Shown here: piece after piece, positions 34,739-43,617 of the stretch | How the letters are laid out: each line of letters opens with the position of its first letter | Numbering within the stretch: the first letter of the stretch is position 1 | NCBI RefSeq assembly: GCF_002077945.1 | Contig: NZ_LVYD01000050.1 | Span: 1 to 64,000 of the forward strand | Source of the DNA: Niastella vici | GTDB taxonomy: Bacteria > Bacteroidota > Bacteroidia > Chitinophagales > Chitinophagaceae | DNA length: 64,000 bases | Direction: 5' to 3' | The notes under the pieces: model-generated | Seen by the model: the letters and a program-made list of their open reading frames with translations, nothing else | Told to the model about the DNA's origin: nothing | The model's database searches: none | Program-made: the position numbers and the translations under genes

Positions 34739-35099
34739 GTACGCCGTTATTCGTATTGTGCCGCGGGTAGAACGGGAAGAATTCTGCAATGTGGGCATTA
34801 TTTTGTTCAGCAAGGAGAAAAAATTCCTTGGCGCCATGCACACCGTAAATGAAACCCGGCTGAAAGCCCTCGATGAAAAAGCCGATATCGACGAAATACA
34901 GGCTTATTTGCTGGCATTTGAAAAGATCTGTGCGGGCGCTAAAGACGGCGGCCCCATTGCACAGCTCGATATGCCTTCGCGTTTCAGGTGGCTCACCGCA
35001 CAACGCAGCACTATTTTGCAAACTTCACGCGTGCATCCGGGTTTTTGTGCCAACCCGCAGGAGGCGTTAAAACGCCTGCACGAACAATTGGTATTGTAA
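34716..35099 (+). CDS. DUF3037 domain protein
   Basis: 127 residues: FEYAVIRIVPRVEREEFCNVGIILFSKEK at the N-terminus and FRWLTAQRSTILQTSRVHPGFCANP near the end are characteristic of DUF3037. No catalytic motif or membrane segment is apparent. The ATG lies 23 bases inside the HipA-like gene, so the two are translationally coupled and likely act together. Confidence 0.85.
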   Translation: MQEKYLFEYAVIRIVPRVEREEFCNVGIILFSKEKKFLGAMHTVNETRLKALDEKADIDEIQAYLLAFEKICAGAKDGGPIAQLDMPSRFRWLTAQRSTILQTSRVHPGFCANPQEALKRLHEQLVL

Positions 35100-35516
35100 T
35101 TTGTGGCAGCAACAATTCTTAGGATAATAATTCGTTAATCAACAGGTAATTTTAACAATACGATCCAATATCCTTCATGGCATAGAGTTTGCTCAACACG
35201 GTGCATATTTCTATGCTGTTAAAACCAGTTTTGCATGAAATTTCCACTGCCGTCATATGAAGAACAACGCACAGTAAGTGCAACTTTCCCTGCCAGTTAT
35301 CCCCAATTTTACGAAGTGGTGTTTACCAACGTTCGTATGACAATTATCATTTTGAAATCATTTTTTAAATGGGGGTTCTTTAACATTTCTTTCTTTACCT
35401 TTGCCCCGCTCAAAAATCAGACGTATTAAACCCCGCTGGAAATAAAAAGGCTCTCCTGGTAGCAGCATTTTTGATTTGTAGTTAAAGTTGATACAAAAAC
35501 AATTTTTCGCATTACT
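35100..35516. other. 417-base gap, no gene recognised
   Basis: AT-rich DNA before the desaturase. A 64-codon open frame at 35235 has no family resemblance and an unbiased composition. The last 60 bases probably contain the desaturase promoter. Confidence 0.6.
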
Positions 35517-36596
35517 ATGCATAAAGTAACCTTTAATAATAAGAACAAGAGCTTTTTCAATACGCTGAAATCAAACGTTGATCAATATTTTGCTACAGCG
35601 CAAATAAAAAAGACCGGTAATTGGGGACTGTATTCCAAAACAGCCATTTTAGCGCCCGGGGCCATACTTATTTATGCGCTCCTGATCTTAATACCCGCTA
35701 TGCCTGCCGTTTTGGCTATTTTACTGTGCTGCTTATTGGGATTCGTTTTAGCAAGTATCGGTTTTAATGTAATGCACGATGCCTGTCATGGCAGCTATTC
35801 AAGCAAAGGCTGGGTAAACGACACCATGGCCCTGAGCTCGAATTTACTGGGCGGCAACACTTATATCTGGAAATTCAAACATAATATCGTTCACCATACC
35901 TATACCAACATCGACGGGGTAGATGATGACATTGCGCTGAGCCCGTTGATGCGCCAGTGCGAAACCCAGAAATGGCTTCCGCCACACCGCTACCAGCACA
36001 TATATGGCTTTCTTCTATATGCCTTTACTTCACTGGCCTGGTTCTTTGTAATGGATTTTACCAAATATTTTAACCAGAAAGTGCATACTACCCCCATGAC
36101 GAAGATGGATTTCAAGGAACATGTGATCTTTTGGGTAAGCAAAGCTTTATATGCAGCTTTTTTTATTGTGATCCCCATCTATCAATTAGGCTGGATGCCC
36201 TGGTTGTTTGGTTTTATTGCCCTGAACCTGACCCTGGGTTTAACCCTGGCGGTGGTATTTCAGCTGGCGCATGTGGTGGAGCATACTGAATTCGTTCATT
36301 ATGATCACCAGGACGACATGAAAATCGAGAACGAATGGGCTATTCACCAGGTAAAAACAACAGCCAATTTCGCTCCCCGCAATAAATTTATCTCCTGGTA
36401 TGTGGGCGGACTGAACTACCAGGTTGAACACCACCTGTTCCCCCGCATCAGCCATATACATTATCCGGCCATCAACCGCATTGTAAAACAAACCTGCCAG
36501 CAGTTCAACATCGGTTACAATGAGTTCCCGACCATGCAGGCGGCCATTGCCTCGCATTACCGAATGATTCGTGAGTTGGGGAAGAAACCAATTTAA
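35517..36596 (+). CDS. Membrane fatty acid desaturase (acyl-CoA/acyl-lipid type)
   Basis: 359 residues with the three His boxes of front-end/delta desaturases: HDACHG, HNIVHHTYTN (HxxxHH) and QVEHHLFP (QxxHH), which ligate the di-iron site. Four or more membrane helices separate them (AILAPGAILIYALLILIPAMPA, LAVILLCCLLGFVLAS-like). The QxxHH third box is typical of linoleoyl-CoA/front-end desaturases, and no cytochrome b5 domain is fused. It introduces double bonds into membrane lipids, for example in the cold. Monocistronic with a family A repeat downstream. Confidence 0.92.
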   Translation: MHKVTFNNKNKSFFNTLKSNVDQYFATAQIKKTGNWGLYSKTAILAPGAILIYALLILIPAMPAVLAILLCCLLGFVLASIGFNVMHDACHGSYSSKGWVNDTMALSSNLLGGNTYIWKFKHNIVHHTYTNIDGVDDDIALSPLMRQCETQKWLPPHRYQHIYGFLLYAFTSLAWFFVMDFTKYFNQKVHTTPMTKMDFKEHVIFWVSKALYAAFFIVIPIYQLGWMPWLFGFIALNLTLGLTLAVVFQLAHVVEHTEFVHYDHQDDMKIENEWAIHQVKTTANFAPRNKFISWYVGGLNYQVEHHLFPRISHIHYPAINRIVKQTCQQFNIGYNEFPTMQAAIASHYRMIRELGKKPI

Positions 36597-36619
36597 TTGC
36601 AGGTATAATTTCAGATTTC

Positions 36620-36722
36620 AAGTAACAGTAACCGGTTACCAGTTTCCGGTTACCAGGAATACAATTAGTAGTTCCGATTTTCAGCCCCGGTAACCGGGAC
36701 CCGGAAACCGGCAACTGGTTCA
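36620..36722. repeat. Family A intergenic quasi-palindrome
   Basis: Arms AGTAACCGGTTACCAGTTTC and CCGGTAACCGGGACCCGGAA; the centre contains TTTTCAGCCCCGG, a string shared in inverse form (CCGGGGCTGAAA) with the elements at 46569 and 47565. Confidence 0.75.
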
Positions 36723-36773
36723 TTTTGCATTCTCACCAATTTTTAGCTATTCTCCAATTGTGTAACTTAGAGC

Positions 36774-37472
36774 ATGTTTTCAGATGACAAATGGCTGCTG
36801 ATACGCAATTACGACCTGTGGGCGCATTTAACCGATGAAGAGTATGATGAGCTGAACATCGTACACAACTTTATTGAGGCCCGTAAAGGCGATTATATTT
36901 ACTTTGAAGCTTTTCATCACAACAAACTGTACTTCGTAAAGGAAGGCTATATTCGCATAGGCTATATTGACAACAGCGGCCGTGAAGTGATCAGGGAGAT
37001 CATTCAGAAAGGCGAGCTGTTCGGACAAATAACCCTCGAAAAAAGCAGCCTGAACGGCGAGTTTGCCCAGGCCTATAAAAGCGAAGTAAGCCTTTGCGCC
37101 TTCTCCATCGAAGACTTTCAAAAGCTGCTGCAGAAAAAGCCGGCCCTGGCGCTTAAATACAGCAAACAGGTAGGTTCCAAACTCAGACACATCGAAAACA
37201 GGTTGCTTAACCTGCTGAACAGGGACGTAAAGACCCGCCTGCAGCATTTTTTATTGCAGCTGGCGCAAAAACACGCCGGTGCTTCCGCCAATTCCATTTG
37301 TATTCCCAATTATCTTACCCACGAAGACATTGCCAACCTCATAGGATCGAGCCGCCAAACCGTTACCACCCTTATCAATGAGCTGGCCACAGAAGGATTG
37401 ATCACCTACAATCGCAATGAGATCTGTTTTCCCGATGTTAAAAAAATACAAAACCACGGCGATGTCGTATAG
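36774..37472 (+). CDS. Crp/Fnr family transcriptional regulator
   Basis: 232 residues: an N-terminal cyclic-nucleotide-binding-like beta roll (FIEARKGDYIYFEAFHHNKLYFVKEGYIRIGYID, GELFGQITLE) and a C-terminal winged helix (LTHEDIANLIGSSRQTVTTLINELATEGLITY). The phosphate-binding cassette for cAMP is degenerate and there is no Fnr Cys cluster, so the effector is unknown. The following YHS and DoxX genes, in the same direction, are likely targets. Each gap between these genes holds a family C palindrome. Confidence 0.92.
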   Translation: MFSDDKWLLIRNYDLWAHLTDEEYDELNIVHNFIEARKGDYIYFEAFHHNKLYFVKEGYIRIGYIDNSGREVIREIIQKGELFGQITLEKSSLNGEFAQAYKSEVSLCAFSIEDFQKLLQKKPALALKYSKQVGSKLRHIENRLLNLLNRDVKTRLQHFLLQLAQKHAGASANSICIPNYLTHEDIANLIGSSRQTVTTLINELATEGLITYNRNEICFPDVKKIQNHGDVV

Positions 37473-37511
37473 CCGACAGACGAGCCGAACCAGGCCGTGT
37501 AGTTTTGATTA

Positions 37512-37603
37512 CTGATTTTGAGATATAGGGAATTAGGGATTTAATAAAAGTCATGACTCCCGACAATAAAGAAATCTCAAGATCCCTACATCAAACAATC
37601 AAA
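37512..37603. repeat. Family C intergenic quasi-palindrome (GAGATTTGGGATTT words)
   Basis: TGATTTTGAGATATAGGGAA on the left and AATCTCAAGATCCCTACATC on the right are imperfectly complementary. Present between Crp/Fnr and YHS genes. Confidence 0.65.
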
Positions 37604-37616
37604 AATTTAAAAAGTT

Positions 37617-38084
37617 ATGAAGCACTTTATAACAGCTGTGTGCCTGCTATTGATGCAGGTGACCATCGGTAATGCCCAGGAAAACAACCCACGTACCAAA
37701 CAATTCAACCTTAACCACAACCTGGCCATTGAAGGGTATGACCCTGTAGCGTATTTCAAACAAAACGCTGCGGTAAAAGGCAGTAAAGACCTGGCCGTTT
37801 TTTACCAGGGTGTTACTTATTACTTTTCATCGGCGGCCAACAAAGAGGAATTTAAAAAGAGCCCGGCCCGGTATGAACCCCAATACGGCGGCTGGTGCGC
37901 CTATGCCATGGGCAGCAAGGGCGAGAAAGTGGAGATAGACCCCAAAACCTTCAAGATCACCGACGGCAAGTTGTACCTGTTCTATAATAAATTCTTCAAT
38001 AATACCCTTACGAGTTGGAATAAAGACGAAATGGGATTGAAAAATAAAGCAGATGTCAACTGGAAGAAAATTTCGGGAATTTGA
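37617..38084 (+). CDS. Exported YHS domain protein
   Basis: 155 residues with signal peptide (MKHFITAVCLLLMQVTIGNAQ) and a single YHS-type domain: GYDPVAYFKQNAAVKGSKDL, YYFSSAANKEEFKKSPARYEPQYGGWCAYAM. YHS domains are small metal-associated modules. The GYDPVAYF...YGGWCAYAMG form is common as a periplasmic protein next to DoxX or copper/peroxide stress genes. It lies 144 bases after the Crp/Fnr gene and before a DoxX gene. The Cys in GGWCAYA may bind metal. Confidence 0.9.
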   Translation: MKHFITAVCLLLMQVTIGNAQENNPRTKQFNLNHNLAIEGYDPVAYFKQNAAVKGSKDLAVFYQGVTYYFSSAANKEEFKKSPARYEPQYGGWCAYAMGSKGEKVEIDPKTFKITDGKLYLFYNKFFNNTLTSWNKDEMGLKNKADVNWKKISGI

Positions 38085-38160
38085 GATTTGAAATCCAATG
38101 CGGAGATCCTGATAATAAAGAAATCTCTAAATCTATAAATCTCGCAATCAGAAATATAAA
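38084..38160. repeat. Family C intergenic quasi-palindrome
   Basis: TTGAGATTTGAAATCC and GAAATCTCTAAATCTATAAA arms between the YHS and DoxX genes. Confidence 0.6.
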
Positions 38161-38186
38161 ATTAAGCCCTCAAAACATCATCGCAA

Positions 38187-38567
38187 ATGAAAAGTAACAC
38201 TATATTCATGTGGATCTTACGGTTGTTAGCGGCCGTGATCATGTTACAAACCCTGTATTTCAAATTCACCGCGCACGAGCAGTCGGTGGCATTGTTCACC
38301 CAACTGGGCATGGAACCCTGGGGCCGTATTGGCACCGGCGTGCTGGAGCTCATTGCTTCCATTTTGATCCTGAACCCGCGCACAACAGGGTGGGGCGCCG
38401 GCCTGGGTCTTGGCCTCATGAGCGGCGCCATATTCTTCCACCTCACCAAACTGGGTATTGTGTTCGCCGGCGATGCAGTGCTCTTCATTTATGCCGTGAT
38501 CACTTTTGTGTGCTGTTTGATCCTGCTTATTAAGTACCGCACGCAGTTACCGGTTTTGAGATTTTGA
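38187..38567 (+). CDS. DoxX family membrane protein
   Basis: 126 residues, four predicted membrane helices: FMWILRLLAAVIMLQTLYFKF, IGTGVLELIASILILN, WGAGLGLGLMSGAIFFHL, VLFIYAVITFVCCLILL. The motif GVLELIASILIL with an N-terminal RLLAAVIMLQTLYFKF is typical of DoxX/DoxD-like proteins (FTAHEQSVALFTQLG). These small inner-membrane proteins are linked to redox or thiol stress; the reaction here is unknown. Confidence 0.88.
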   Translation: MKSNTIFMWILRLLAAVIMLQTLYFKFTAHEQSVALFTQLGMEPWGRIGTGVLELIASILILNPRTTGWGAGLGLGLMSGAIFFHLTKLGIVFAGDAVLFIYAVITFVCCLILLIKYRTQLPVLRF

Positions 38568-38672
38568 GGTTTCAGGATTTCGGGATTTAAAAAAAAGCGC
38601 AGAAGGCTGCCTGCAGACCGGCAGGCTTGATCTTAAAGCAAATCTCAAAATCGCAAAAACGCTAAATCAGAA
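38558..38672. repeat. Family C intergenic quasi-palindrome
   Basis: TTTTGAGATTTTGAGGTTTC and CAAATCTCAAAATCGCAAAA arms. The centre includes GCCTGC-AGACCG-GCAGGC, a 6-bp stem. Starts inside the last codons of the DoxX gene. Confidence 0.65.
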
Positions 38673-38762
38673 TTTTGTCCAATATTTTCCCCGCTTTGCG
38701 TTTAAAAACTTTAACATTTATATTGGTCATCAGGGTTTACTTTAGATTAAAAGGCTTTTTAT

Positions 38763-39302
38763 ATGAAGTACATAACCGGTTCTATACTGTTCCTGTTGCT
38801 TGGTTTTTATTGTAGTGCCCAAATCTATACCCCTGTTGACAACGCTTCGGACGTTTCTTTCAAAATAAAGAACCTCGGCTTCAATACAGGCGGCTCTTTT
38901 AGCGGCCTGGCGGGCACTATAACCTTTACGCCCGACAATCCCGCTGGCTGCAGTTTTGATGTGCATATTGAAGCGAATACGATAAATACGGGGGTTGAAA
39001 TGCGGGATAATCACCTGCGAAGCGATGATTATTTTGATGTAAAAAACTATCCACAGATCAAATTCGTATCTGAAAAAGTAACCGGCACAAAAAAGAACGG
39101 AACATTATTTGTTTCCGGTAAACTTACCATAAAAGGGATCACAAAGGATATCTCATTTCCTTTTACGGCACAGCCCATTTCCGATGGTTATTTATTTAAC
39201 GGGCAGTTTAATTTGAACCGGCGCGATTTTAAAGTAGGAGGCGGTAGTACAGTGAGTGATCATCTAACGGTATTGCTGAAGGTAGTAGCAAGGAAAGCCT
39301 GA
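38763..39302 (+). CDS. YceI family protein
   Basis: 179 residues with a signal peptide (YITGSILFLLLGFYCSAQ). The lipocalin-like YceI beta barrel is indicated by ASDVSFKIKNLGFNTGGSFSGLAGTITF, MRDNHLRSDDYFDVKNYPQIKFVSEKV, KLTIKGITKDISFPF and FNLNRRDFKVGG. YceI proteins bind isoprenoids or polar lipids in the periplasm. It is the next gene on the same strand after DoxX, but a 195-base gap suggests its own promoter. Confidence 0.92.
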   Translation: MKYITGSILFLLLGFYCSAQIYTPVDNASDVSFKIKNLGFNTGGSFSGLAGTITFTPDNPAGCSFDVHIEANTINTGVEMRDNHLRSDDYFDVKNYPQIKFVSEKVTGTKKNGTLFVSGKLTIKGITKDISFPFTAQPISDGYLFNGQFNLNRRDFKVGGGSTVSDHLTVLLKVVARKA

Positions 39303-39381
39303 TCTTCGGGTATAACGGTTAAATGCCAAACAGGAAATTCTTAATAGAAAAATAGTTTAAATTTAAGTACAAAACCGACCA

Positions 39382-39882
39382 ATGCAATTACAACAAGCCG
39401 TAAATACAATTTTTGTACAATTGTCTGGCTCACTCGGCCAGTTGTCGCCACCGCAATACAGCCAATCGTGCCAAACCCTGTTCAACAATACGATAGGCCA
39501 GCATGTGCGACACATTATTGAGTTGTTTCAATGCCTCGAAACAGGTTACCTGTCGGGCATTGTGAATTACGAAAAACGTAAGCGCGACACATTGATAGAA
39601 ACCGATAAGGAGCTGGCGGGCCGCCTGTTACTGGAAATTCACCGGGGGTTGAGCAAGCCCAACAAAACGCTCACCCTCGAAGCCTGCTACGATGAGCACC
39701 ATACCGAAGCAATTGCCATTGAAACAAATTATTACCGCGAGGTAGCTTATAACCTCGAGCATACGATACACCACATGGCCCTTATACGGGTAGGCATAAC
39801 TGAAATTTCCAACATTCAATTACCAGACGATTTCGGGGTAGCTACTTCTACCATTAAGTATCGAAAACAATGTGCACAGTAA
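39382..39882 (+). CDS. DinB family protein
   Basis: 166 residues, predicted four-helix bundle with the DinB-like His triad: GQHVRHIIELFQCLE, then HHTEAIAIETNYYREVAYNLEHTIHHMALIRVG (HTIHH). These proteins bind a metal and often transfer or carry thiols such as bacillithiol; the substrate here is unknown. It overlaps the NRDE gene by 13 bases, and that gene in turn overlaps an ATP-grasp gene by 1 base, making a three-gene operon. Confidence 0.82.
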   Translation: MQLQQAVNTIFVQLSGSLGQLSPPQYSQSCQTLFNNTIGQHVRHIIELFQCLETGYLSGIVNYEKRKRDTLIETDKELAGRLLLEIHRGLSKPNKTLTLEACYDEHHTEAIAIETNYYREVAYNLEHTIHHMALIRVGITEISNIQLPDDFGVATSTIKYRKQCAQ

Positions 39883-40607
39883 CATTCATTCCTGCGGGAG
39901 ATAAAATATACCTCACCAGCAACCGCGATGAAAAGCACTGGCGTTCCAATGCATGGCCGCCTGCTGTTCACGCCGCCGCTTCGGGCAACCTGTTGTTCCC
40001 GAAAGACGGGGATGCCGGTGGAACCTGGATAGCGGCCCACGAAAACGGTAATGCCATTGTATTTTTAAACGGCGGTTTTGTGCGCCATACACCGCAGCCG
40101 CCATACCGAAAAAGTCGGGGGCTGATATTGCTTGAGCTGTTAGATTCCGCCGACCCCTTCCTGGCTTTCAGCGCTATTGGCCTACAACAAATAGAACCCT
40201 TCACCGCCATCATCTGGAGCACCGGCAACCTGTTTGAATGCCGCTGGGACGGTCATCAAAAGCATGTAAAACGGTTATCTGCCGCCACTCCGCACATTTG
40301 GTCATCGGCCACCTTATACGAAGGGGAAGTGGTGGAGAAAAGAAAAAGCTGGTTCAGTGAATGGCTGCAGCAATCCCGCATTGCGGCACAACCTGTTCCC
40401 GATGATATCCTTTACTTTCACCAGTTCACCGGTGATGGCGATACCCATAACGACCTGCGCATGAACCGCAACGGGCAGGTGTTTACCGTAAGCGTAACCA
40501 TGTTGACACTTACTGATGAAGCAACACACATGCATTATCTTGATCTTAAGAACAACAATGCTTTCACGCAACAATTAACAGTTGAAAAATCATTGGCAGG
40601 CCGATAA
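39870..40607 (+). CDS. NRDE (TANGO2-like) family protein
   Basis: 245 residues beginning MCTVTFIPAGDKIYLTSNRDE, the family's Cys at position 2 followed by the NRDE motif. The N-terminal Cys suggests an Ntn-type hydrolase. GGTWIAAHENGNAIVFLNGGFV is also typical. Eukaryotic TANGO2 affects Golgi organisation and heme handling; bacterial function is unknown. Overlaps both neighbours (13 and 1 bases). Confidence 0.9.
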   Translation: MCTVTFIPAGDKIYLTSNRDEKHWRSNAWPPAVHAAASGNLLFPKDGDAGGTWIAAHENGNAIVFLNGGFVRHTPQPPYRKSRGLILLELLDSADPFLAFSAIGLQQIEPFTAIIWSTGNLFECRWDGHQKHVKRLSAATPHIWSSATLYEGEVVEKRKSWFSEWLQQSRIAAQPVPDDILYFHQFTGDGDTHNDLRMNRNGQVFTVSVTMLTLTDEATHMHYLDLKNNNAFTQQLTVEKSLAGR

Positions 40608-41671
40608 TGAACAGCATACAACGCATCGTGCACCGACCATTCTTTATAAAATTATTTAACTGGGAATACTGGAGCTTTACAAGTGTATACCTGTGCATTT
40701 ACCCGGTTTGGCTATTGCTATGCCTTCGGGCACGCTCTTTCTTTTTCTTCGCCGCATCGAACCCCACCATAAAGAACGGCGGCTTTTTGGGCGAAAGCAA
40801 AAAAGACATTATCACTATTATACCGCCGCAATATCATCCGCCCTCGGTTTTCTTTTCCATACCAGCCAATGGCGATATTGTGTTACGCGAGTTGCAACGG
40901 GCTGGCTTACAATTTCCCCTCATTGGTAAACCCAATATCGGCGGCCGTGGCCGGGGCGTAAAGGTATTACGCGATGAAAAGGACGTGAAGGCTTATGTAC
41001 ACAATGCCTATCTCGATTTTCACATCCAGGAATTTGTTCCCTGGAAAAATGAAGCCGGTATTTTCTACGTACGTTATCCCAACCAGCCAAACGGTTTTAT
41101 CTCGGGCATCGTAGGCAAGGAGTTTTTATCGGTGACCGGCGATGGAAAACATAGCATCCTGCATTTATTGCAACAGGATAAACGCGCCCTTATGTACCTC
41201 GGCAGCATGAAAAGGATCCATGGCAATGGGTTGAACTTCGTTTTACCCGAAGGCGAAAAAATGATCGTTTCACCATTCGGTAACCACGCACGGGGTTCCA
41301 AATTCCTCGATGTAAGCAACCTGGCCGATGAAAAGCTGACCGCCGTTATTGATAAGATCTGTAAACAGATCCCCGGTTTTTATTATGGCCGGCTCGATAT
41401 TCGTTTCGAAAGTTGGGAAGCCTTAAAAGAAGGCCGTAACTTTTCAATTATAGAAGTAAATGGGGCAGGGGCTGAACCAACGCATATTTATGATCCCCGC
41501 CATTCAATATTTTTTGCCTGGAAAGAGATCGTGCGGCACTGGATCATACTCAACCGCATCAGCCGCATGAATCATAAAAAAGGCCACCGGTATCTTTGCC
41601 TGCGCGAAGGCATTGCCATGTTCAGGGAAGCAAAGGATTGGAGCCGGAAGCTGGCGGCGATGACGGAATAG
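40607..41671 (+). CDS. ATP-grasp domain protein, unknown substrate
   Basis: 354 residues; its ATG shares the last base of the NRDE stop (TAATG). ATP-grasp features: FPLIGKPNIGGRGRGVKVLRD (Lys and Gly-rich loop), IQEFVPWKNEAGIFYVRYP, and YGRLDIRF...FSIIEVNGAGAEPTHIYD (metal-binding Asp/Glu/Asn end). The N-terminal segment WSFTSVYLCIYPVWLLLCL is hydrophobic and may be a membrane anchor. Acyl-phosphate ligase chemistry is expected. Its partners, DinB-like and NRDE, do not reveal the substrate. Confidence 0.8.
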   Translation: MNSIQRIVHRPFFIKLFNWEYWSFTSVYLCIYPVWLLLCLRARSFFFFAASNPTIKNGGFLGESKKDIITIIPPQYHPPSVFFSIPANGDIVLRELQRAGLQFPLIGKPNIGGRGRGVKVLRDEKDVKAYVHNAYLDFHIQEFVPWKNEAGIFYVRYPNQPNGFISGIVGKEFLSVTGDGKHSILHLLQQDKRALMYLGSMKRIHGNGLNFVLPEGEKMIVSPFGNHARGSKFLDVSNLADEKLTAVIDKICKQIPGFYYGRLDIRFESWEALKEGRNFSIIEVNGAGAEPTHIYDPRHSIFFAWKEIVRHWIILNRISRMNHKKGHRYLCLREGIAMFREAKDWSRKLAAMTE

Positions 41672-41699
41672 ATACCCCCGCCCCTAAAGAGGAGGAAGA

Positions 41700-41782
41700 A
41701 GCTTCAGATTTCAGGGCCCTGAGCGAAGTCAAAGGGATGAAAAAGGCATTGCGCGAAGTCGAAATGCCGTTTTAAGTTTCAC
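41700..41782. repeat. Short inverted-repeat segments with GCGAAGTC core
   Basis: CCCT-GAGCGAAGTCAA-AGGG (41717-41736) and GGCATT-...-AATGCC (41745-41768) are two hairpins sharing GCGAAGTC, between the ATP-grasp and LysE genes. Confidence 0.5.
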
Positions 41783-41803
41783 GATTCAACAACATTAAGA
41801 AAA

Positions 41804-42430
41804 TTGTACTTAAGAATCTTCATCACGGGAATGTTCATTAGTTTCCTAGGAACTTTGCCATTGGGAACGCTGAACGTTGCGGCCATGCAGATCTCCGTTA
41901 GTGATGGCGTACGGCCGGCATTGTATTTTTCCCTGGGCGCTTTACTGGTTGAGATCATCTATGTACGCATTTCGCTGGTGGCCATGGATTGGGTACAGCG
42001 GCAAAACAGGTTGTTCCGCTGGCTCCAATGGTTTACGGTGCTCATCATAGCAGCCCTGGCCGTTTCGAATTTTGTTGCCGCGGCAAGTCCGCATGCGCAA
42101 AAGAACATCATTCTTTCCCATACGTTGCATCGCTTTTGGCTGGGGGTGGCCATGAGCGCCATTAACCCGGCCCAGATCCCCTTCTGGTTTGGCTGGAGCT
42201 CCGCCCTGTTCACGAAAAAACTCTTACTACCCCGCAACGATCATTATAACACCTATATCGCCGGTATTGGCCTCGGCACCTTTCTGGGCAATGCAGTCTT
42301 TATTTTTGGCGGACAATTGATCGTAAACCGTTTAAACGCGCACCAGGACCTCATTAGCTGGATCATCGGCGGGGTGTTTGCGATCACCGCAATCATTATG
42401 AGTATAAAGATTGTCAGGAAGAAAAAATGA
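41804..42430 (+). CDS. LysE family transporter-like membrane protein
   Basis: 208 residues starting at TTG 41804; this start completes the first helix (IFITGMFISFLGTLPLGTLNVAAMQI) in the way family members do, whereas the next ATG (41831) would cut it. Six hydrophobic helices follow (ALYFSLGALLVEIIYV, FTVLIIAALAVSNFVAA, FGWSSALF, WIIGGVFAITAIIMSI). The PLGTLNV motif is typical of LysE/RhtB amino-acid exporters. Monocistronic. Confidence 0.85.
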   Translation: MYLRIFITGMFISFLGTLPLGTLNVAAMQISVSDGVRPALYFSLGALLVEIIYVRISLVAMDWVQRQNRLFRWLQWFTVLIIAALAVSNFVAAASPHAQKNIILSHTLHRFWLGVAMSAINPAQIPFWFGWSSALFTKKLLLPRNDHYNTYIAGIGLGTFLGNAVFIFGGQLIVNRLNAHQDLISWIIGGVFAITAIIMSIKIVRKKK

Positions 42431-42451
42431 GGCATAGTGTAATTAAAGGCA

Positions 42452-42560
42452 GAAGTAGGAAATAAGAGGTAAGAAAGTTCTGAAATTCCTGGCCTCGCCA
42501 TTACTCGTCAACCTGTCAATTTATTAACTTCCTACTTCTTACTTCATACTTCCTATTTCT
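42452..42560. repeat. Family B intergenic quasi-palindrome
   Basis: Left arm GAAGTAGGAAATAAGAGGTA, right arm AACTTCCTACTTCTTACTTC, with an unrelated centre of about 40 bases. Confidence 0.75.
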
Positions 42561-42711
42561 TTATCCTACAGGCACAAAAACAGCATTGCTAATCAACACA
42601 TTACATCTTAACAATCATTTTCCTGCCAACCCACACACCAAAAAAAACCCTTATACGTTTAAACCTTATGCCCGGCAAGTAGTCTGAAACCGGACTCTTA
42701 AATTATACCCC

Positions 42712-43563
42712 ATGCAAAAAAAACAATCCATGCTCCTCGGCCTCATGGCCTGCTTTCTGATCACTTCATTTATTGCCTGTAAAAAGGATGCTAAAGATGA
42801 CACCGATACGCAGCCTGCGCAGGATAACTCCCTCGCAGAATCGAATTACAACGATGCCAATACCATGGTAGATGCATCAGTAGCTGCAGGAACGAGCTTT
42901 ACGTTCAGACAAGCTACCAACCAGGACGTAGCCCGGCTGGAAGGTATACTGGGCACTTGCGCCACAGTAACCATTGATACAGTAAGTACTACACGTTCAG
43001 TAACGATCAACTTCGGCACCAGCAATTGTTTGTGCGCCGATAACCGTTACCGCCGTGGTAAAATACTCGCCACCTGGACCGGTAAATACCGCGAGTCAGG
43101 TACAGTAGTAACCATCACCTACGATGGCTACTATGTAAACGATAACCAGATCAAAGGAACGCATACAACTACCAATATGGGGTTGAATGCAGCACAACAC
43201 CTGGTATATAAGATTGAAGTGAACGGCTCTATTGTGAAAGCCAATAACGGCGGTACCATTACCTGGGTGTCGACCCGCTATCGCGAATGGGTGGCCGGTT
43301 CCAGCACACCATTGAACCTGCTCGATGACACGTATTCAATCACCGGTTCTGCCAGTGGTACCAATGCAGCAAATGAAGCCTATACTATTAACATTACCCA
43401 GGCGCTGGTTCGTAATATGAGCTGTTACTGGTTCGAAAGCGGTAAAGTGGAAGTAACGCCTGCCGGCAAACTGACCCGTACGCTTGATTATGGCAGCACC
43501 GGTTGCGATAACAAAGCCACGGTTACAATTGGCAATACCACCTTTAACGTTACACTACAATAA
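42712..43563 (+). CDS. Putative lipoprotein, unknown function
   Basis: 283 residues with signal peptide and lipobox (TSFIAC) followed by KK, so lipid-anchored. The mature part is beta-rich: YRRGKILATWTGKYRESGTVVTITYDGYYVN, KANNGGTITWVSTRYREWVAG, and EAYTINITQALVRNMSCYWFESGKVE. A short Asp-rich linker follows the anchor. Similar proteins are frequent in Chitinophagaceae without known function. A strong terminator lies about 55 bases downstream. Confidence 0.82.
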   Translation: MQKKQSMLLGLMACFLITSFIACKKDAKDDTDTQPAQDNSLAESNYNDANTMVDASVAAGTSFTFRQATNQDVARLEGILGTCATVTIDTVSTTRSVTINFGTSNCLCADNRYRRGKILATWTGKYRESGTVVTITYDGYYVNDNQIKGTHTTTNMGLNAAQHLVYKIEVNGSIVKANNGGTITWVSTRYREWVAGSSTPLNLLDDTYSITGSASGTNAANEAYTINITQALVRNMSCYWFESGKVEVTPAGKLTRTLDYGSTGCDNKATVTIGNTTFNVTLQ

Positions 43564-43617
43564 TATAACGAAAGTTTTTCAACATTTCATCCCATAATAA
43601 TAGTGTTTGTTTTAGTG

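Noticed and set aside
35235-35429. 64-codon frame between DUF3037 and the desaturase
   Set aside because: No family match and ordinary intergenic base composition; start lies in AT-rich DNA without promoter elements.
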